Origin: Glossina fuscipes
Lineage: Eukaryota > Arthropoda > Insecta > Diptera > Glossinidae
Reading direction: 5' to 3'
Assembly (NCBI RefSeq): GCF_014805625.2
Contig: NW_023998415.1
Coordinates: forward strand, 8,648,843-8,712,842
DNA length: 64,000 bases
Shown: one piece after another, positions 42,701-54,800 of the stretch
Layout of the letters: every line of letters begins with the position of its first letter
Numbering within the stretch: position 1 is the first letter of the stretch
Notes under the pieces: generated by a model
The model's input: the letters and a program-made list of their open reading frames with translations, nothing else
What the model was told of the DNA's origin: nothing
The model's database searches: none
Made by a program: the position numbers and the translations under genes

Positions 42701-45700
42701 AATCAAAATATTTAAAGTCCCTGTATTCAATGGAGGAAGTCTCATATCTACAGTTGATGCCTAAGTTGGTCTAAATCAATTTGTGACAAGAGATGGACGG
42801 GCATTGAACTTGATTAGGATAGTTCAGTAAGACACCTGCACTAAGCAACCAAATATCAAGTAGTGACAAAGTGTGATATGCTAAGTCCCAGTGAGTAGGT
42901 CTCATGTTGTGCGATATATTAAGTAAGCCTACTTACACTTCGAGCAAAAACATTAGCTCTAGTTATATCGAAGAGGTTGCACTTAAAACCACTAACAATA
43001 ATTATTCTCGATTACTTCGTTAATAGTTGTAAATGGCTATCGGTAAACAGACTGCTCCAAAAGGAATTCCCATTTCTCCCCTCTCTAATTCAATAAATAG
43101 CGACTCGCATTCACTGTGCTTCGGCCATTTAAGAATTATCTTGAAACTAATATAAACTGGCCCACACGTTCCCCTCGATCTAGAAGTCTATTAATTCTAA
43201 TAAGGTTACAGCCACGACTATGCTGCACAGATTGACAAGAGAGATGGGCTTTGAAGCATGTCTCCGAGATGGCAATGAGGTCAAATTTGTCCATAACCCG
43301 AGTCTTGAATTCAACAAATTTCATGGAGCGTATGGAAGGCTTAATACTCTGGCAGTTTATATGCGCTATCATAATCTGTTCAGAAAGGGTACAGATGTAT
43401 AAGCTACCATACCCAACGGGCTCCGTATTAGGATTAATCAACTGAGTAAGAACTGAATTTAAGGCAGAAGACGATAACTACAAATGCAATAATATTATCC
43501 ACTATACAATGCTTTGCATAATAGAATTTTTCTTATTTTTATTTTGAAAACTATTCAGACCGTTAATCGTTATGTTTTCAAAAATTAAATTTGAAATTAA
43601 ATAAAAAAAAAAAATAATAATAAAAATCAAGTTTTAAATCAAGTTGAATGACTTCAAAAATCTGTGCGAAAAAATGTGATAACAGCCGCCTTCTTTCTGC
43701 GGGGCGACTCTGTTTTATGTTATTTACGTTCAAGTATCCCAATGACATATTATATATTATATATTATTGTTTGTTCAAGCTACATGCATAAATAGCATAA
43801 AGAAAACAAAGCACAAAAAGAAAAATCAAAAATTTTTACCGGTGAATGTGTGAATGAAATTTGTAATTATCGCTCGCGAGTCACATGCAATGTCTTCTGT
43901 TATGCTTTCTTAATTGCAAGATATTTCTGCTTAATTTAATGCATTTTAAATATTTCCTTGAAAATGAACGAATTTTTTATACAATTAAATGATTGCTTGA
44001 GTGCGTTTATTCTGTATATATATATATATATGTACACATATATACACATATATATATATATATATATATATGAGAAAATTGTTGTTAGTGCAGATTTCAT
44101 TTGACAATTGCTTTTGATTGATTCAATTGAAATTTATTCAAAATATGGCGTGATCAAGTTTCCAATGTGATCAATGTGGATACATATGTGTAAGCGTGTT
44201 CCATATGGCTTTTATTTACGTTTCTAATATTTCCAATTCAATTCATTAGTAGTCTCGTAGTGTCATAGTCGTTCTTATTGAAACCCGATACATATCGATG
44301 CATATATCTCGTATGCAATTAAAATTTTATTTTCGTAAAATTAATTCGTAATAATGTGTGCTAAAAAATGAGAAGACGAAAAAGAAGAAGAAGGAAACCC
44401 AAGCTGAAATAATTTCAATCTGTTCTGATCAAAATGCTAAACGTACTTTAGTTAAATCGGTTTCCTTGTGGAAATTGCCTTCAACTGGCCGCAATCGACT
44501 AAAAAGTTCGTTAGATCTTAAGTATAGCTAGCTTTACTAGATTATAAATCGAGAAAAAGTATTTAAAAAAATGTAGGTCAGTGGCAGCTATGTTTTTAAA
44601 CGGATGTAAAATGCTTATATTGATAGTGAACATTGAACATTTTTATTAAATAACAAGCAAAAAGCCTAAAGCGGGCCGTCCCGCGCCACCCTAGAATTAT
44701 TCGCCTAACGATCTTTCAAAATGAAATGTTATATGGTAAGGGATCCGAGGGTTTATTCTTGAACTAAACTATTTCATCAAAATATCTTAAAAATTGGATC
44801 TTATAGGTTGACCACAAGATAGCAGGGTGGACCCACATGTCTATCGGTTCTAAGAAAGAGTGGGTCTTTCTGGGTGGCGCATACGTTCGCACAAGTTTAA
44901 TATATAATCTTGTACCAAAAGCGGTATAGGATTTAATAAGTTATTACAGTGTGTATGTGTATGTGTGTGTCTGTGTGTGTGTGTGTGTGCAAGTAGGTAC
45001 TGAAAGAGCGAATAAATTCCGTTATAAAGAATTCTAGAGAAATATAAACTCGCCAGCGAAAAGGTTCTTTTTTACTGTATTATGCCTTTATTGGGGGGTG
45101 AGTGAAAGCTTTAAAACCCTGGGGAGTCGCCGAGATATTATGTGCGTTTTAAGTGGCATATCAATTGATTTAATCAAATGATGCTGCCATTCGCGATCAA
45201 GTGGGCGCATCAGGCAAAGGTACCAGTAGATGCTAATATAAAAAAGTAAGAAATAGACATGTTTATGTGCAGAGGCTTACTCAACCTGGATTGTACTCAT
45301 TGTCTGACCAGGTCCCAAAGTTTACATAGAAAATGTCTTTAAGAATTTGAACGATGGACTTACCCAAGCCACACATATACAGTTCGATTAGTTGAAAATA
45401 TCGTGATCACTGAAAGTATTTTTGGAAAGAGATTAAAACCTAGACATTATTACTTTTATCATCCGGCTCAACATGAGAGGTGTGGCCATTTTCTCAAAAC
45501 GTTTGAAACCGCTTGGAGGGAGCTTCAGTGTCACGGCAAAGCATATGTGTACTTGATCAGCATCAAATTCTAAACCGCTGTCCGTCCATCTGGCTGCGGA
45601 AAACATTCTTCCGATCGCAAAAATGAAGCTATCGGCTTTGAATGTTTCTTGCACGCTGGTTAGAATTGAAAATGTGATAGATCGGTCAAGTATACGAGCA

Positions 45701-46757
45701 CAGTACAATATGATCTGACATAACTTCTGTTTTCAAAGAAAAAAACTCATCACTTATAAACGACAACAGATGATCCTACAGCAGCTGCATTAAAGTGTAG
45801 GCCACGCCTACACATAATTATAAATAGTCAAATTTTTATTTTTTGTTTCGCTTTTTCAACATTTTCTGCTTGTTACACTCTTAAGGTAAACAAGATAGAA
45901 TTTTGAGAATTATTCCGCACATACGTCACATGAAAGTACATTATCTTGGTGGAAACGTAGTCATTCTAAAAGGAATATATATATGGTCGAGCTCACCTTC
46001 TTAGCAGCAGCACAGTTAATTGGGTATCATATAAAAAGATTTGGAGATCAGAATGTGACAAAGCTAAATATCGCGGACGTCACGACATTTTGCGACGGAT
46101 AACGGTGATGGGTGCAAAAGATTCGGTCGCAGCTCATATCAGCTCAGAACTTGTGACTAACTAACGTTATTTCTACAATTTTCCTAAATCTTTTTCACAC
46201 AACATGTCGGGAGATTTTCGATGCATTCGCATAGAATATAAAAGTATGAAGATTTGTGTTTGAGATTAACAATCTTTGGCGATCCCTAGGACTACCTGAG
46301 ATGAATTGCATCGGAGGATATTGTTAAACGATAACATCTCGTACAATAACGAGTTAAGTCTATCACGGCATTCTCTAAGACAAAGAGTTAGCCAAAGTTG
46401 TCCTTCGGGCTGTAACGAGATAATCTTCTAGTTAAGCTTCTCGCACGAAAACGCGAGTAATGCCAATTTTTGAAAGGCTTTACGATAAAACCGTTCATCG
46501 CTAGACATCTAATAGTGCCGAAAAGAGGGCGTTGGTTAGAAAAACAACAGCAGTCTATTTAAGTGGTTAAAATATTTCTCTAAGGACTTCAAGAACTGTG
46601 GAAAATTGTTTAAATCGCAGTTAACTGAAAACGCGCTTAAAAAATATTTAAGATGAAAAATTTTAGTTATGAATAAGCAAAATTATAGCGATATTAACTG
46701 ATTGAAAAATTATTATTATCTTGGTTGCTGGTATGTATATGAACATTACAACAACAA

Positions 46758-46791
<34 letters not shown>

Positions 46792-48825
46792 TAACTACAA
46801 AGTTTATGAGGCAGCGTTAAAAGTAATAAAACCGAGTTAGTGCTATGCTACCAGACCGTATATACTTCACTACCCACAATTTATTCCACAAATATATGAC
46901 GCTTGCGAAATCCCACACACACAAACCAAACACTGGTTTATTAATTGCAATTAGTGCCAGTAGTGTTCATTGGATAACACCAGTTTTCTTTAAGACTATT
47001 ACTTACCACTGGTGGGTAAACTTAATTTCTTATCGCGAGTGTCTTTGAAACGGTCAGGCATAGACCGAACCTAGTTAGGCATTCATTCTCCTAATTAGAT
47101 AACGTCCCATTTTATTTACATTATACCTGTTACGAGAAAACCCCATGTCTTTGCTGATTTTATGTTAACGATTAAAAAAAATTATATCAATACCGTATGA
47201 GCTTCATATAGTTTTGCTAAAACGATTAATGGATATTTAATACCGTTCAAGGCATATGCGTAAATAGCAAGAGGTATGCCTCGGACCAAAATTTTAATAC
47301 CGTCAACACAACTCAAGGTAACTTTCTGATAACCGATTATTCTTCCAAAGTTACGAACGGATCAAAACGTCGAGTAGAATAATTTTCTTGTCTTAGATCT
47401 TAGATCGAGATATCTGCTGTAGACTTTAAGAAAGATATTTCAAAATAATAGTATCTGGAAGCGTGTAAAAAACAAAATAAATAAATAAAATTGAATTTAT
47501 TTATTAAAGGTTTTGCATGGATGCGCGCATATCTTGCGCAGCTTTTTGTATAGTTTTCGCTAACCAGCGTAGCGTAACGTGTCCAGGTTCTTCTTTTATT
47601 GCATTAAAACGACAAGACCCCGTGAGCGAGAACATGGATGAGTACCGAGTTTTTCGTTCAATCTGATTGAGTTTTTGGTTAAGCACTCGTGCCGGCAACT
47701 GGAAATGAATCCCGTAGAGATCTTTTTCCCGTTTCAAGTATTAGTTAGAATGTTAAAAGGAAACCTAGAGGGTGTGTTTAATTTTTGGATCAACTCCTTA
47801 AGATGTGTACGAAGATTATTACGCGTCAACGTTTTGATTTAATTCAATGGCTTCAACGTTTAGCTGGAGATAGTAAACTATTGCATCTCGGATTACGTTA
47901 CTCTATGCATTATATACGTTGACGGGAAGCGCAATTTTTTGTAGATCTTTTCAGCGATTCCGAGATGTGAACACAAAAGTTTGGGAAAATTCTGTGTCTA
48001 GCTAACAGAGGACTGAAAAGGAGATTTATACCCGCACCCAGCGATAGATGGCGTTCAAATTTTCCGTAACCACATCTTCACATATCACCACATGCCTGAA
48101 TTTTTAGAACTCTTGAGATGTTTGTCTTATAGAGAATGCAATCAAGAATAAATGTTCCAAGCTACAACTTCCTCCTTTGCTGCCGAACGTTGAAGCGTTC
48201 GAATAATGTTCCTGGAATCTCTATGATGTGATGATATGCATACATATACATATACATATATATATGTATATATATATATAGATATTTTATGGAATTTTGG
48301 AATCTGATTTTATCAAACGGAATGATAAAATTAATAGACTACCGTGTTTCGATGGCCATGTGGTAACATAAATATGTGCAATAACCAGAATAATTGAATG
48401 TTACGTTGAAAGTCAATGATTGTAACCATATTTTACATACATATGTGCGATGCATATTTGTAGAGATAGTGTCTTAACTATACACACACACATATATATA
48501 CATATATATATGCATACATTTATTTGTAATGAATTGTTGATAGAGTTCTTGAGTCATTTACCTTATGTTCATCGAATTTTAAAACAAATTCTAGAATCTC
48601 GGCCAATTGTTTAACCAGCGCCTGTTGAGTTTCTAAATGTTGCGTGGGATTTAGTTTGCCACCAACTAGCTGGCCCAGCAATTTCGGTACAATTTTCTCT
48701 AGTTCCAGTGAATGCTCATAGCAACGTTTCAATTTAATCACCAACGGCAGGACGGCAGCCCAAGCTTTTTCTTGACACTGCGGTGAGGGATCGGCAATAG
48801 CTTCACGTATTTCTTTACCAGCCCC
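30793..48825 (-). CDS. CYRI (FAM49) Rac1-binding actin regulator, 3' part; 5' exons not in view
   Basis: Three coding exons are visible: 48825-48562, 31512-31250 and 31057-30793, which join in frame to 263 residues ending in a stop. CYRI proteins bind active Rac1 and restrain the WAVE complex, limiting lamellipodia. The matches to the family are strong: [60 protein letters not shown] in the first, [12 protein letters not shown] and [29 protein letters not shown] in the second, and [21 protein letters not shown] with [15 protein letters not shown] in the last. The double arginine in YYRR, needed for Rac1 binding in human CYRIB, is kept. The family is about 324 residues, so about 60 N-terminal residues, including the myristoylated MGN start, are missing from view. 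The intron between the first two exons is 17,049 nt and full of repeats. Drosophila CG32066 is, from memory, the orthologue. Confidence 0.93.
31837..32540 (-). pseudogene. Unidentified degraded coding-like relic in the CYRI intron
   Basis: The minus strand reads as broken stretches of protein-like sequence, the longest being about 70 codons at 31989-32201, with frame breaks and stops between pieces. I cannot name the family. It may be an old retroelement or an endogenous viral remnant, or a chance open region; the composition is less AT-rich than its surroundings, which favours a once-coding origin. Confidence 0.3.
32541..34104. other. CYRI intron sequence with simple repeats
   Basis: Contains a short GTCC tandem run near 32727-32741 within sequence that resembles the dispersed repeat described at 34105, and T and A runs near 33690-33702 and 33755-33762. 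No gene is seen. Confidence 0.4.
34105..34663 (+). repeat. Dispersed repeat, copy A (plus orientation)
   Basis: This copy begins with gtctgtccgtttgtgtgtct, includes gacactctcctggtcg, a gaagatatcg segment, aagcgcgcagtg and a central ctttttttcactttgtt tract, and ends with gggtatcaaataaaaagg and the following agagtagaat. The same landmarks occur in the same order in copy B in the opposite orientation, and the later part also in copy C at 45580-46060. It has no coding capacity and looks like a non-autonomous transposable element. Confidence 0.7.
35201..35760 (-). repeat. Dispersed repeat, copy B (minus orientation)
   Basis: Reverse-complemented, this stretch shows the same landmarks as 34105-34663: gtccgtccgtctctgtgatg, ggcactctcctggtcg, aatgaagatatcgg, agaagcgcgcaatg, the tttttttcactttgttg tract and gatatgggtatcaaatag. 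Copy lengths are equal to within a base or two, and the two form an inverted pair around a 537-bp spacer. Confidence 0.7.
35985..36062 (+). repeat. Solo fragment related to the end of the foldback element
   Basis: The segment aatttaattagcaaagac followed by an accaacaaaa stretch and then taacagagttctgttgaatgg mirrors the terminal part of the large inverted-repeat element at 40047 (aatttaattagcaaagac, then acctaccatttctgttaac and aacagaactct). Only the terminal 70 bp or so is recognisable. Confidence 0.55.
36063..38770. other. CYRI intron sequence, no recognised feature
   Basis: About 2.7 kb of AT-rich intron. Short open frames occur on both strands but none resembles a known protein. A short duplication of gaagcagagatcg occurs near 37997-38012. 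Confidence 0.4.
38776..38954. repeat. Hexanucleotide (AGCAAG)n array interrupted by a 100-N assembly gap
   Basis: Perfect 6-bp units flank a run of exactly 100 N at 38830-38929, with the same repeat on both sides. The round number implies a gap of unknown true length, so the array may be much longer or collapsed. The peptides read from it are low-complexity artefacts. Confidence 0.95.
39491..39523 (+). repeat. Solo mariner-like terminal inverted repeat
   Basis: The sequence taggttggctgagaagtttt followed by cgacctagacata closely resembles the terminal repeat of irritans/Himar-type mariners (from memory, aggttggctgataagtcccc...). I could not find a matching opposite end within the next few kilobases. 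Confidence 0.45.
40047..41497. mobile_element. Large inverted-repeat (foldback-like) element with a 37-bp tandem core
   Basis: Two arms of about 430 bp, 40047 to about 40480 and about 41068 to 41497, are near-perfect reverse complements, starting aagggtgtgaagataaattc. Each arm contains the aattagcaaagacacctacc segment, taacag/ctgttaa mini-palindromes and a module beginning gggaactatttttaac that is repeated within the left arm (40280 and 40424, period 144). The centre is an 11-copy array of a 37-bp unit (40511-40917), then about 150 bp of inverted, decayed relatives of that unit. No transposase is encoded; a 71-codon open frame appears in each arm only because the arms are copies. The structure fits a non-autonomous foldback or long-TIR DNA element. 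I see no clear target-site duplication. Confidence 0.85.
40511..40917. repeat. 11 x 37-bp tandem array with four-unit higher-order pattern
   Basis: Eleven units of exactly 37 bp, consensus starting ctagtacaaaatacactata, run without a single insertion or deletion. Variant units recur every fourth copy: units 4 and 8 begin ccag, units 5 and 9 begin ttag and end tatagtaaatt, so units 3-6 and 7-10 form a 148-bp higher-order repeat. Each unit contains the quasi-palindrome tatactgtagtata. Confidence 0.9.
42130..43441 (-). mobile_element. Decayed non-LTR retrotransposon (LINE, I/LOA-like), minus strand
   Basis: The upstream part, 43441-43136, reads IAHINCQSI and FDLIAISET, the start of the apurinic endonuclease domain found in LINE ORF2. 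Near 42410-42560 the reading [12 protein letters not shown] and [11 protein letters not shown] fits the linker before the reverse transcriptase. The part at 42363-42130 has [17 protein letters not shown] and VADDIFLLF, the reverse transcriptase motifs with the first residue of the YADD box changed to V. The frames are broken and much of the roughly 3-kb polyprotein is missing, so the copy is dead. Family placement beyond non-LTR is uncertain. Confidence 0.8.
44014..44073. repeat. TA/CA dinucleotide microsatellite
   Basis: Alternating ta runs interrupted by gtacaca and tacaca steps. Confidence 0.9.
44949..44989. repeat. GT dinucleotide microsatellite
   Basis: Gtgtgt run with a few substitutions (gtatgtgt, gtctgtgt). 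Confidence 0.9.
45580..46060 (+). repeat. Dispersed repeat, copy C (plus orientation, partial)
   Basis: The order of landmarks matches copies A and B: ctgtccgtccatctgg, a gatcgcaaaaatgaagctatcgg segment, ccacgcctacac, a ttttgtttcgctttttc tract and finally gggtatcatataaaaagattt with agatcagaat. Divergence is higher than between A and B. Confidence 0.5.
47504..47870 (-). pseudogene. Unidentified protein-like open region in the CYRI intron
   Basis: On the minus strand an open frame of about 120 codons runs from roughly 47850 down to a stop at 47504. Its last 77 codons include [30 protein letters not shown] and [11 protein letters not shown], with an amino-acid balance like a real protein rather than AT-rich noise. 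No in-frame ATG opens the frame and I do not recognise the family. It could be a relic of a transposable element, a decayed retrocopy, or an exon of an unknown nested gene. Confidence 0.35.
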
Positions 48826-51800
48826 CTAAAAAAGGCGTAAGAGGGGAAAGAGAAGTGAAGGAATTGAATTAACATTTGAATTATAATTTACTTTGCATGC
48901 AACACGTAATTCTAATTTTAGTAAAAAATTTAAAAATTCACAAAAAAAAAAAAAATAAAAAATTTAACCACAAATAATATGACGTTTTCGGTTGCCTGGA
49001 ATAAGATATCATTATTGAACGAGTTGCTGCTACAACAAAAAGGATTCGTTCATAGAATTGTTTTATGTTTTTTACATATGTGCGTTTGATTGCTTATTTA
49101 TGTTTATACATATGTACATGGACATGTATATGTGCACGATACGTATGTAAAAATAATGTATATTTTCGTACTCAACGAGTATTATTTGTATAACGAGTAC
49201 AACGATTTACTATTCAAGCAAAATTACAAAAAATAAACGGCTTTCTTACCAAAATAAAGAAAAAAAAACCTCAATAATAAATTTCCTATATATGCATGAG
49301 CTTGTACACAATACATGAATTCACATATTTGAACAATTAGTATGCATGTACATCCATACGTATATACATATTAAAAGTTATAAGTGTGCATGTTGCATGA
49401 CCATAATCCTACATCTATTAGAACAGTTGGCTAAAACGGCAAAAAAAAAGAAGAAAAAAAAAAAAAACTAATTGAAGCGACTTGCAAACATTTGCACAAC
49501 AATCACCAGCTGAGGCCAATGACCGTACCGTACCATACGGTTTAGTGCGTACGTACGTACATATGAATATGGTCTAGGTACGTAAAAACAGTTCGCTACG
49601 GTGATTGGTGTTATGGCAGAATTGAAATCATTGCCGGCTTGCGTGTACATATACAAACACATATATACGGATTTTATGTACAAGCTTACACAAATTGTAG
49701 ATTCATTCTAAAATTTCAATTTGTTATAATTGTTAAATCACATGTGCAAACATTAGGCACAACTGCATGAAATGGCAGCAGCAGTAGCAACAACAGCAAC
49801 AGCAACAACAACAAGAACAATTAGATAATAAACGCCTTCAATTTTAGCCACAGGGAATTTTTCCGTTAAGTATATGAGATATGTGATTTTTGCTTTTGTG
49901 ATTAATTGCGAGTAAATAATTGAAAACTTGTAAGAACCGTTACTTTTCATTCGTTTCCTACAAATACTCCCTAATGCATAATTAATAGCGTATACATATA
50001 AACGTGTACTATAAAACTACCCTAGCAGAAGGTAGATGCGAAAAAAATTGATTCGCTAAATCGATTAAACAGCAGATGCTTAATCTGCTATAACGATTAA
50101 GCACGGTTCCGCCTAATTCGGACTTATGTCATTTGCGGTTATTTTCTCCTTTTTAAATATCAATACAATTTAACGCATATTAAACTCGTACTACCCTGAT
50201 ACGATCTGGAATTGTTGTGATTGCAGAGATTCTGAAGATCGACTATTTCGTCTTCAAATGTCTATACCTTTATGTAACAAGCGACCCCTACGATGATGAA
50301 GCACGAGTTCATAGCTTAAGATAATAGTTCCTGTCAAGACCAAGCGAGTGCAAGAGAATTGAAAAATTCGCAAAGTCTTAACGGCTAAGCAAAGCATTAT
50401 ACTTTTTTCCTCAAGTTCAATTCCCTCCGTCTAGAAAATCCTAAATTCATTTATCTCATTTCCTGAAATATTTTTCTGCAACACTTTTTAAAGAAAATAT
50501 TTTTTTTTTTTTTAGTTATCATAACTTGTTCTCTTGTTTAGAAGCACCTATCATGCGAGGGTAGGTAGATCTGGTGATGGATCCTTTTCATATGGTCATC
50601 GATTACTGGGGAATTTTTTGTACTGATTTTTGTCTTAGCATTCAATAAATTTAAAAAAATAAATAAATAAATCGGAATCCTGATGATTACATTGGTTTAT
50701 GATAAGCCACGGAACAAAATGCTTTTTTTGTTTTTGAAATGACAGTTAAAGCGTGACGCGGTTGTAAATTTTTCAGAAAATCAATTTTCTTCTTTTATTG
50801 TCTTAAATAATACCTTAATAGAGATATTCAACCACCAGTGTGTTTTTTTGCAAATATAGTTATGTAACCTTGGACGGCTGTTCGAACCTTCTATTGAAAC
50901 ATCATTTTTCAACTCGACTCGCACCCACAACTCCAGCAAAAAATTTCCACGTGTGCTCTGCAAAAAATTCAAAGAAAAACATGTGCCACGCCCATCCAAT
51001 ATTACAGAGTATGAGAATTTAGTTTTTTCGTATTTCTTACTCTTTTTACTCACTTTTAGTAGGAAAGTGGTACAAGGGGTACAAAATATTCGCTCACAGC
51101 CCAATGTAATTTTTTTACTTATTTCTCATCTTATGATACGTGTATGTCTATCTCCATCAAAAAGGATCGTTTTCATCCCCTTTCTTGTGGAATTGTCACA
51201 CTCACAAGATACACTCACGAACAGACGGGAAATTGAAACACAAGCATTCCTGGACTGATTACGACTTAAGGTTGTTATGCATGCCCATATGCATGCCAAC
51301 AATAGATGAGGAACGGAGATAACCTCAAAAAATACTAGCAATTTTTTTTTTGTATTTCCATCTACAAGTTTTGTCGGGAAGATATATCCGAAACACTACT
51401 ACTGAGATATTTGTCAGAGTTACCTTCATGTTTGATGGATCAGTTTAGGAATACGCCTACAGTTATTGGTTATATAGTGGACTTGGCAGGTACATATAAG
51501 TAGCTTTACGCTAGCGTTTATCGAACGCTTTCTGATGCTATCAGTTTTTGCACTTTTTAATATCTCATCATTTAGGGGAAATATTTGCTTACCATAATCT
51601 CACTGTCGTCTTTAATCTTTACGTGATACCTGACGATACTTAACGTGAAAAAGTGTAATTTGCTCTCAAAATAACAAACGTTTCTCCGAACCTAACAAAT
51701 TAAAGCCCAGTGCCAACCCAGCTTCAGAGTGAATATTTGCTATCTTGGTGATCAGTAGCAGGGCAATGAAGACGCGACTAGCGGCATTGAAAGCATGGAC

Positions 51801-54800
51801 GACAATAACTCCAGAATAAGGTTTCTGATGTAAAGAGCTTTGGGTAACGTTGAACAGTCCTATACAGTCTATCAAACAAGAGCTACCCATTCCTGTGTGC
51901 ATCTTTACCTGAAGTCATTCAGCTGCGTGAATCCCTTTCGCGTTAGGCGACTAATATATTTAACTGGCCTCAAATGTGTATAAGCTATCGTGTCATTTCG
52001 TATTAACAAAAGATTAGACTGACAATTATTATTGCTCAAAATTCATTTGTGTGCACTCATTGAATTCCATCATGTGTCTACATATAAATAAGTATTTGTG
52101 TATGACATAAATGCTTATTATTTTGTGAACTGTGAGATTTGTCCCTAGAATGTAAGACATTCGAATACTCAAATGCGCAGATATTCGTTATAGAAGCAAA
52201 GGAACATTTACACATATTACGCTTTTATAACTGTTCTTAGGCAATGCTCTCTCTGTAAACATATGTCTTTTTTATATTTTTATACTTTTTGTTTTACTTT
52301 TGTTACTTTATTTTTTGCGTCTGCTTTATCATGCAAGTGACTTTTCATCTCACTACCCAAAAATGGAAAGCGTATTGAGCTGATCACATCACATCATAAT
52401 AAAGGAAAAAAAAAATAGTTCCCCAAAATTAAGAATATATTTCCATACACCATTGCTCGTCACCATTGACACTTTCTGAGCAGAGTTAGAAGACTGGACG
52501 CTTCTATATAAATTAATAAAAAATATATGTACGCTTAAACTCAACAATTTTAGATATTATACATTGGATGTATTTTTATATACTCTAATCCAGTCCATTC
52601 CAGTGTACGTATCAAGCTGACGCAGTCTTACGCTTTTCTATATGACCCTGAAGGCATTTTATTTGTGCATCTAATATAGAGGCTATACTAGATCTGCCTA
52701 ACATTGAAAATTCTATAAAGTTTTTTAACTCTTGATCAAACTGAATAAAAAAAAAAAGTCGTCTCTTTGCATATTGAAATTGCGATCATCACCTTAAAGT
52801 TTTGCCGTGAAACACAAACTTGATCTTCTCAACATTTTCATTAGGTTAGTTTTGATAATTAATCGGCGGGAAAAGTCATTAGTTCATGTGTCGATTCGGA
52901 AATTCTTGAAATATGATTACAACGGCTCATGACTTGATGCAGCCTTCGATTTACCTCGTATTTAAAGTAGTGAGCTTCAAAATTTTACCTAAATATAATA
53001 TTTCTGTCTTTATTGTCATCTTCTGGAGCAAAATGCTGCTAACAATTAATTAATAATGCAAACCATTCGGATGAATCAAAAAAAAAAAACCAATCCAAGA
53101 GAGTTGCTTTTAGAAAGAAAAATGTAATGCAAGAGTCTTTCCGACCAACTAATATCGTAATGATTACGTAAGGAATACACGTAAGGTAAAGATGTAAGAA
53201 AATGAATAAGAAATTTGTATAACTCTTAGAGGACTCTGAACTTGAAATTTGCCACCCGGGCCACTATACATGTGAATATGCCAAAGTCGAGACTTACACT
53301 GACCAAGACGACATACGCATTAAAGACTTTCAAATATACACATTTCCGACGTTGATAAACGGAAGAGCAGACAACACGGTATATTTCTATGCTTCGGTAT
53401 AGGTATAGACATAAGTGACTTTATCCAAAATAATATATGAAGCAATAAATCGAAATCGCTGGGTCATCTTATGATAGATCATCATTTGCACGAAACATGA
53501 TCTGGGCACTTATATTAATCGATGTGAACAAGGCCTTTGTTGTTAAATGAATTTGATATGAGGCGAAATAATGAAAATCAAAGTGCTATTAAGCCTTTTA
53601 AAAGCATATGATATCTGTTTTTTTTTTCGATTAATTAGTTAGTTAGTATTTATCTGCTTAGATGAATAAGAAAATGAAAGGAAGGAGAAATTATATTTCC
53701 AGCAAAGAGAATATATCGGATCGAAACGATATCCATAACAATGATCGATATGCTGCTTTTAATAAAGGTTTTCTTTTCTTGGTTCTCACCTATGCGAAGG
53801 CGAGCTTTTGCAGTATTAAGCATTACACTTACATATATAAAGGTCTTCTTTACTATATACCATGGAATGCCATGGAACAAATAAAAAAAAAACTATCTGT
53901 CAAGTAATTTAGAATTAGGCAGTGGATGTGATCTTAAATTCGTTTAACGGTGAATAACCGTTTCTTACTTGTTTTTGCTTTTTGTTTATATACATCTTCA
54001 TCGTATAATAATCATTTATAAACAAATTGTTTTCATTTTATTGTTCCTCTTTCTCTCCCTTTTTTTTTTTTTCTTTTTTTTCCTAAAGCAAAAGGAATTA
54101 TTTTCTTTTTATTCGCAGCTAGCGAGTATCTCTTTATTCATTCATTCATTCATTCATGCGATTTATGTATTCAGCTTAAAAAATGAATATAATGATAATA
54201 AAACTATTGGGCGAATATAAAAGGCAACAATAAAAGTGTGACTTGTTGTATAAATTTACGGATTAGAGTCCGACACCAGTAGAGTATATACAGTGAGAGA
54301 TACAATGGTGTGGCTACCATTTGCGATGAATATGAAAATTTTTTTTTTCATTTGCAATTCTTAACATATTTAAGCGATACAATCGCCCCTTCTTATGTGG
54401 TCCCTTTAAAATTATTTGAAATAGGATTTGAAATAATCTCGATTTTACTTTTTATTTTCTTCTCTTTTTTTCTTTTACGCTTTTGTTTTATGCATTTTTT
54501 TAAGTGTCAGTTTTCCGTCTTTTAGGTTTTTGTTGTGCGATCGTCCGGTTTTCCTGTCATTTCATCGTTCCACAATTAACATGTCCATTACGTGAATAGC
54601 ATATCAATTAGTTTTACGAAGAAAAAGAAGACGCAAAAAAAAAAAGAAAACAAAAAACGATGAAGCGAACATGCACATGCGATGACTGCACTCACTGTGT
54701 CTGCCTCTCTGACATGGAAAACTAAAATGTTACACTAAAAGTTGAATGAATTTTTCCGTTTTTATATAAACGAAAGCGAGGGAAGGGAACATGTTCCTTT

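Larger units (their letters stand above)
43800..45579. other. CYRI intron sequence with microsatellites
   Basis: Holds TA/CA runs near 44014-44073 and a GT run near 44949-44989. Sequence around 44640-44960, including gtgggtctttctgggtggcg, looks like another decayed dispersed repeat, but I could not pair it confidently. No gene is seen. Confidence 0.4.

Noticed and set aside
45433..45708. 91-codon minus-strand frame near the dispersed repeat copy C
   Set aside because: It overlaps the repeat landmarks shared with copies A and B, which have no conserved frame there.
53969..54220. Hydrophobic F/L-rich open frame resembling a membrane protein
   Set aside because: It is the translation of T-rich DNA, a common artefact in AT-rich sequence.
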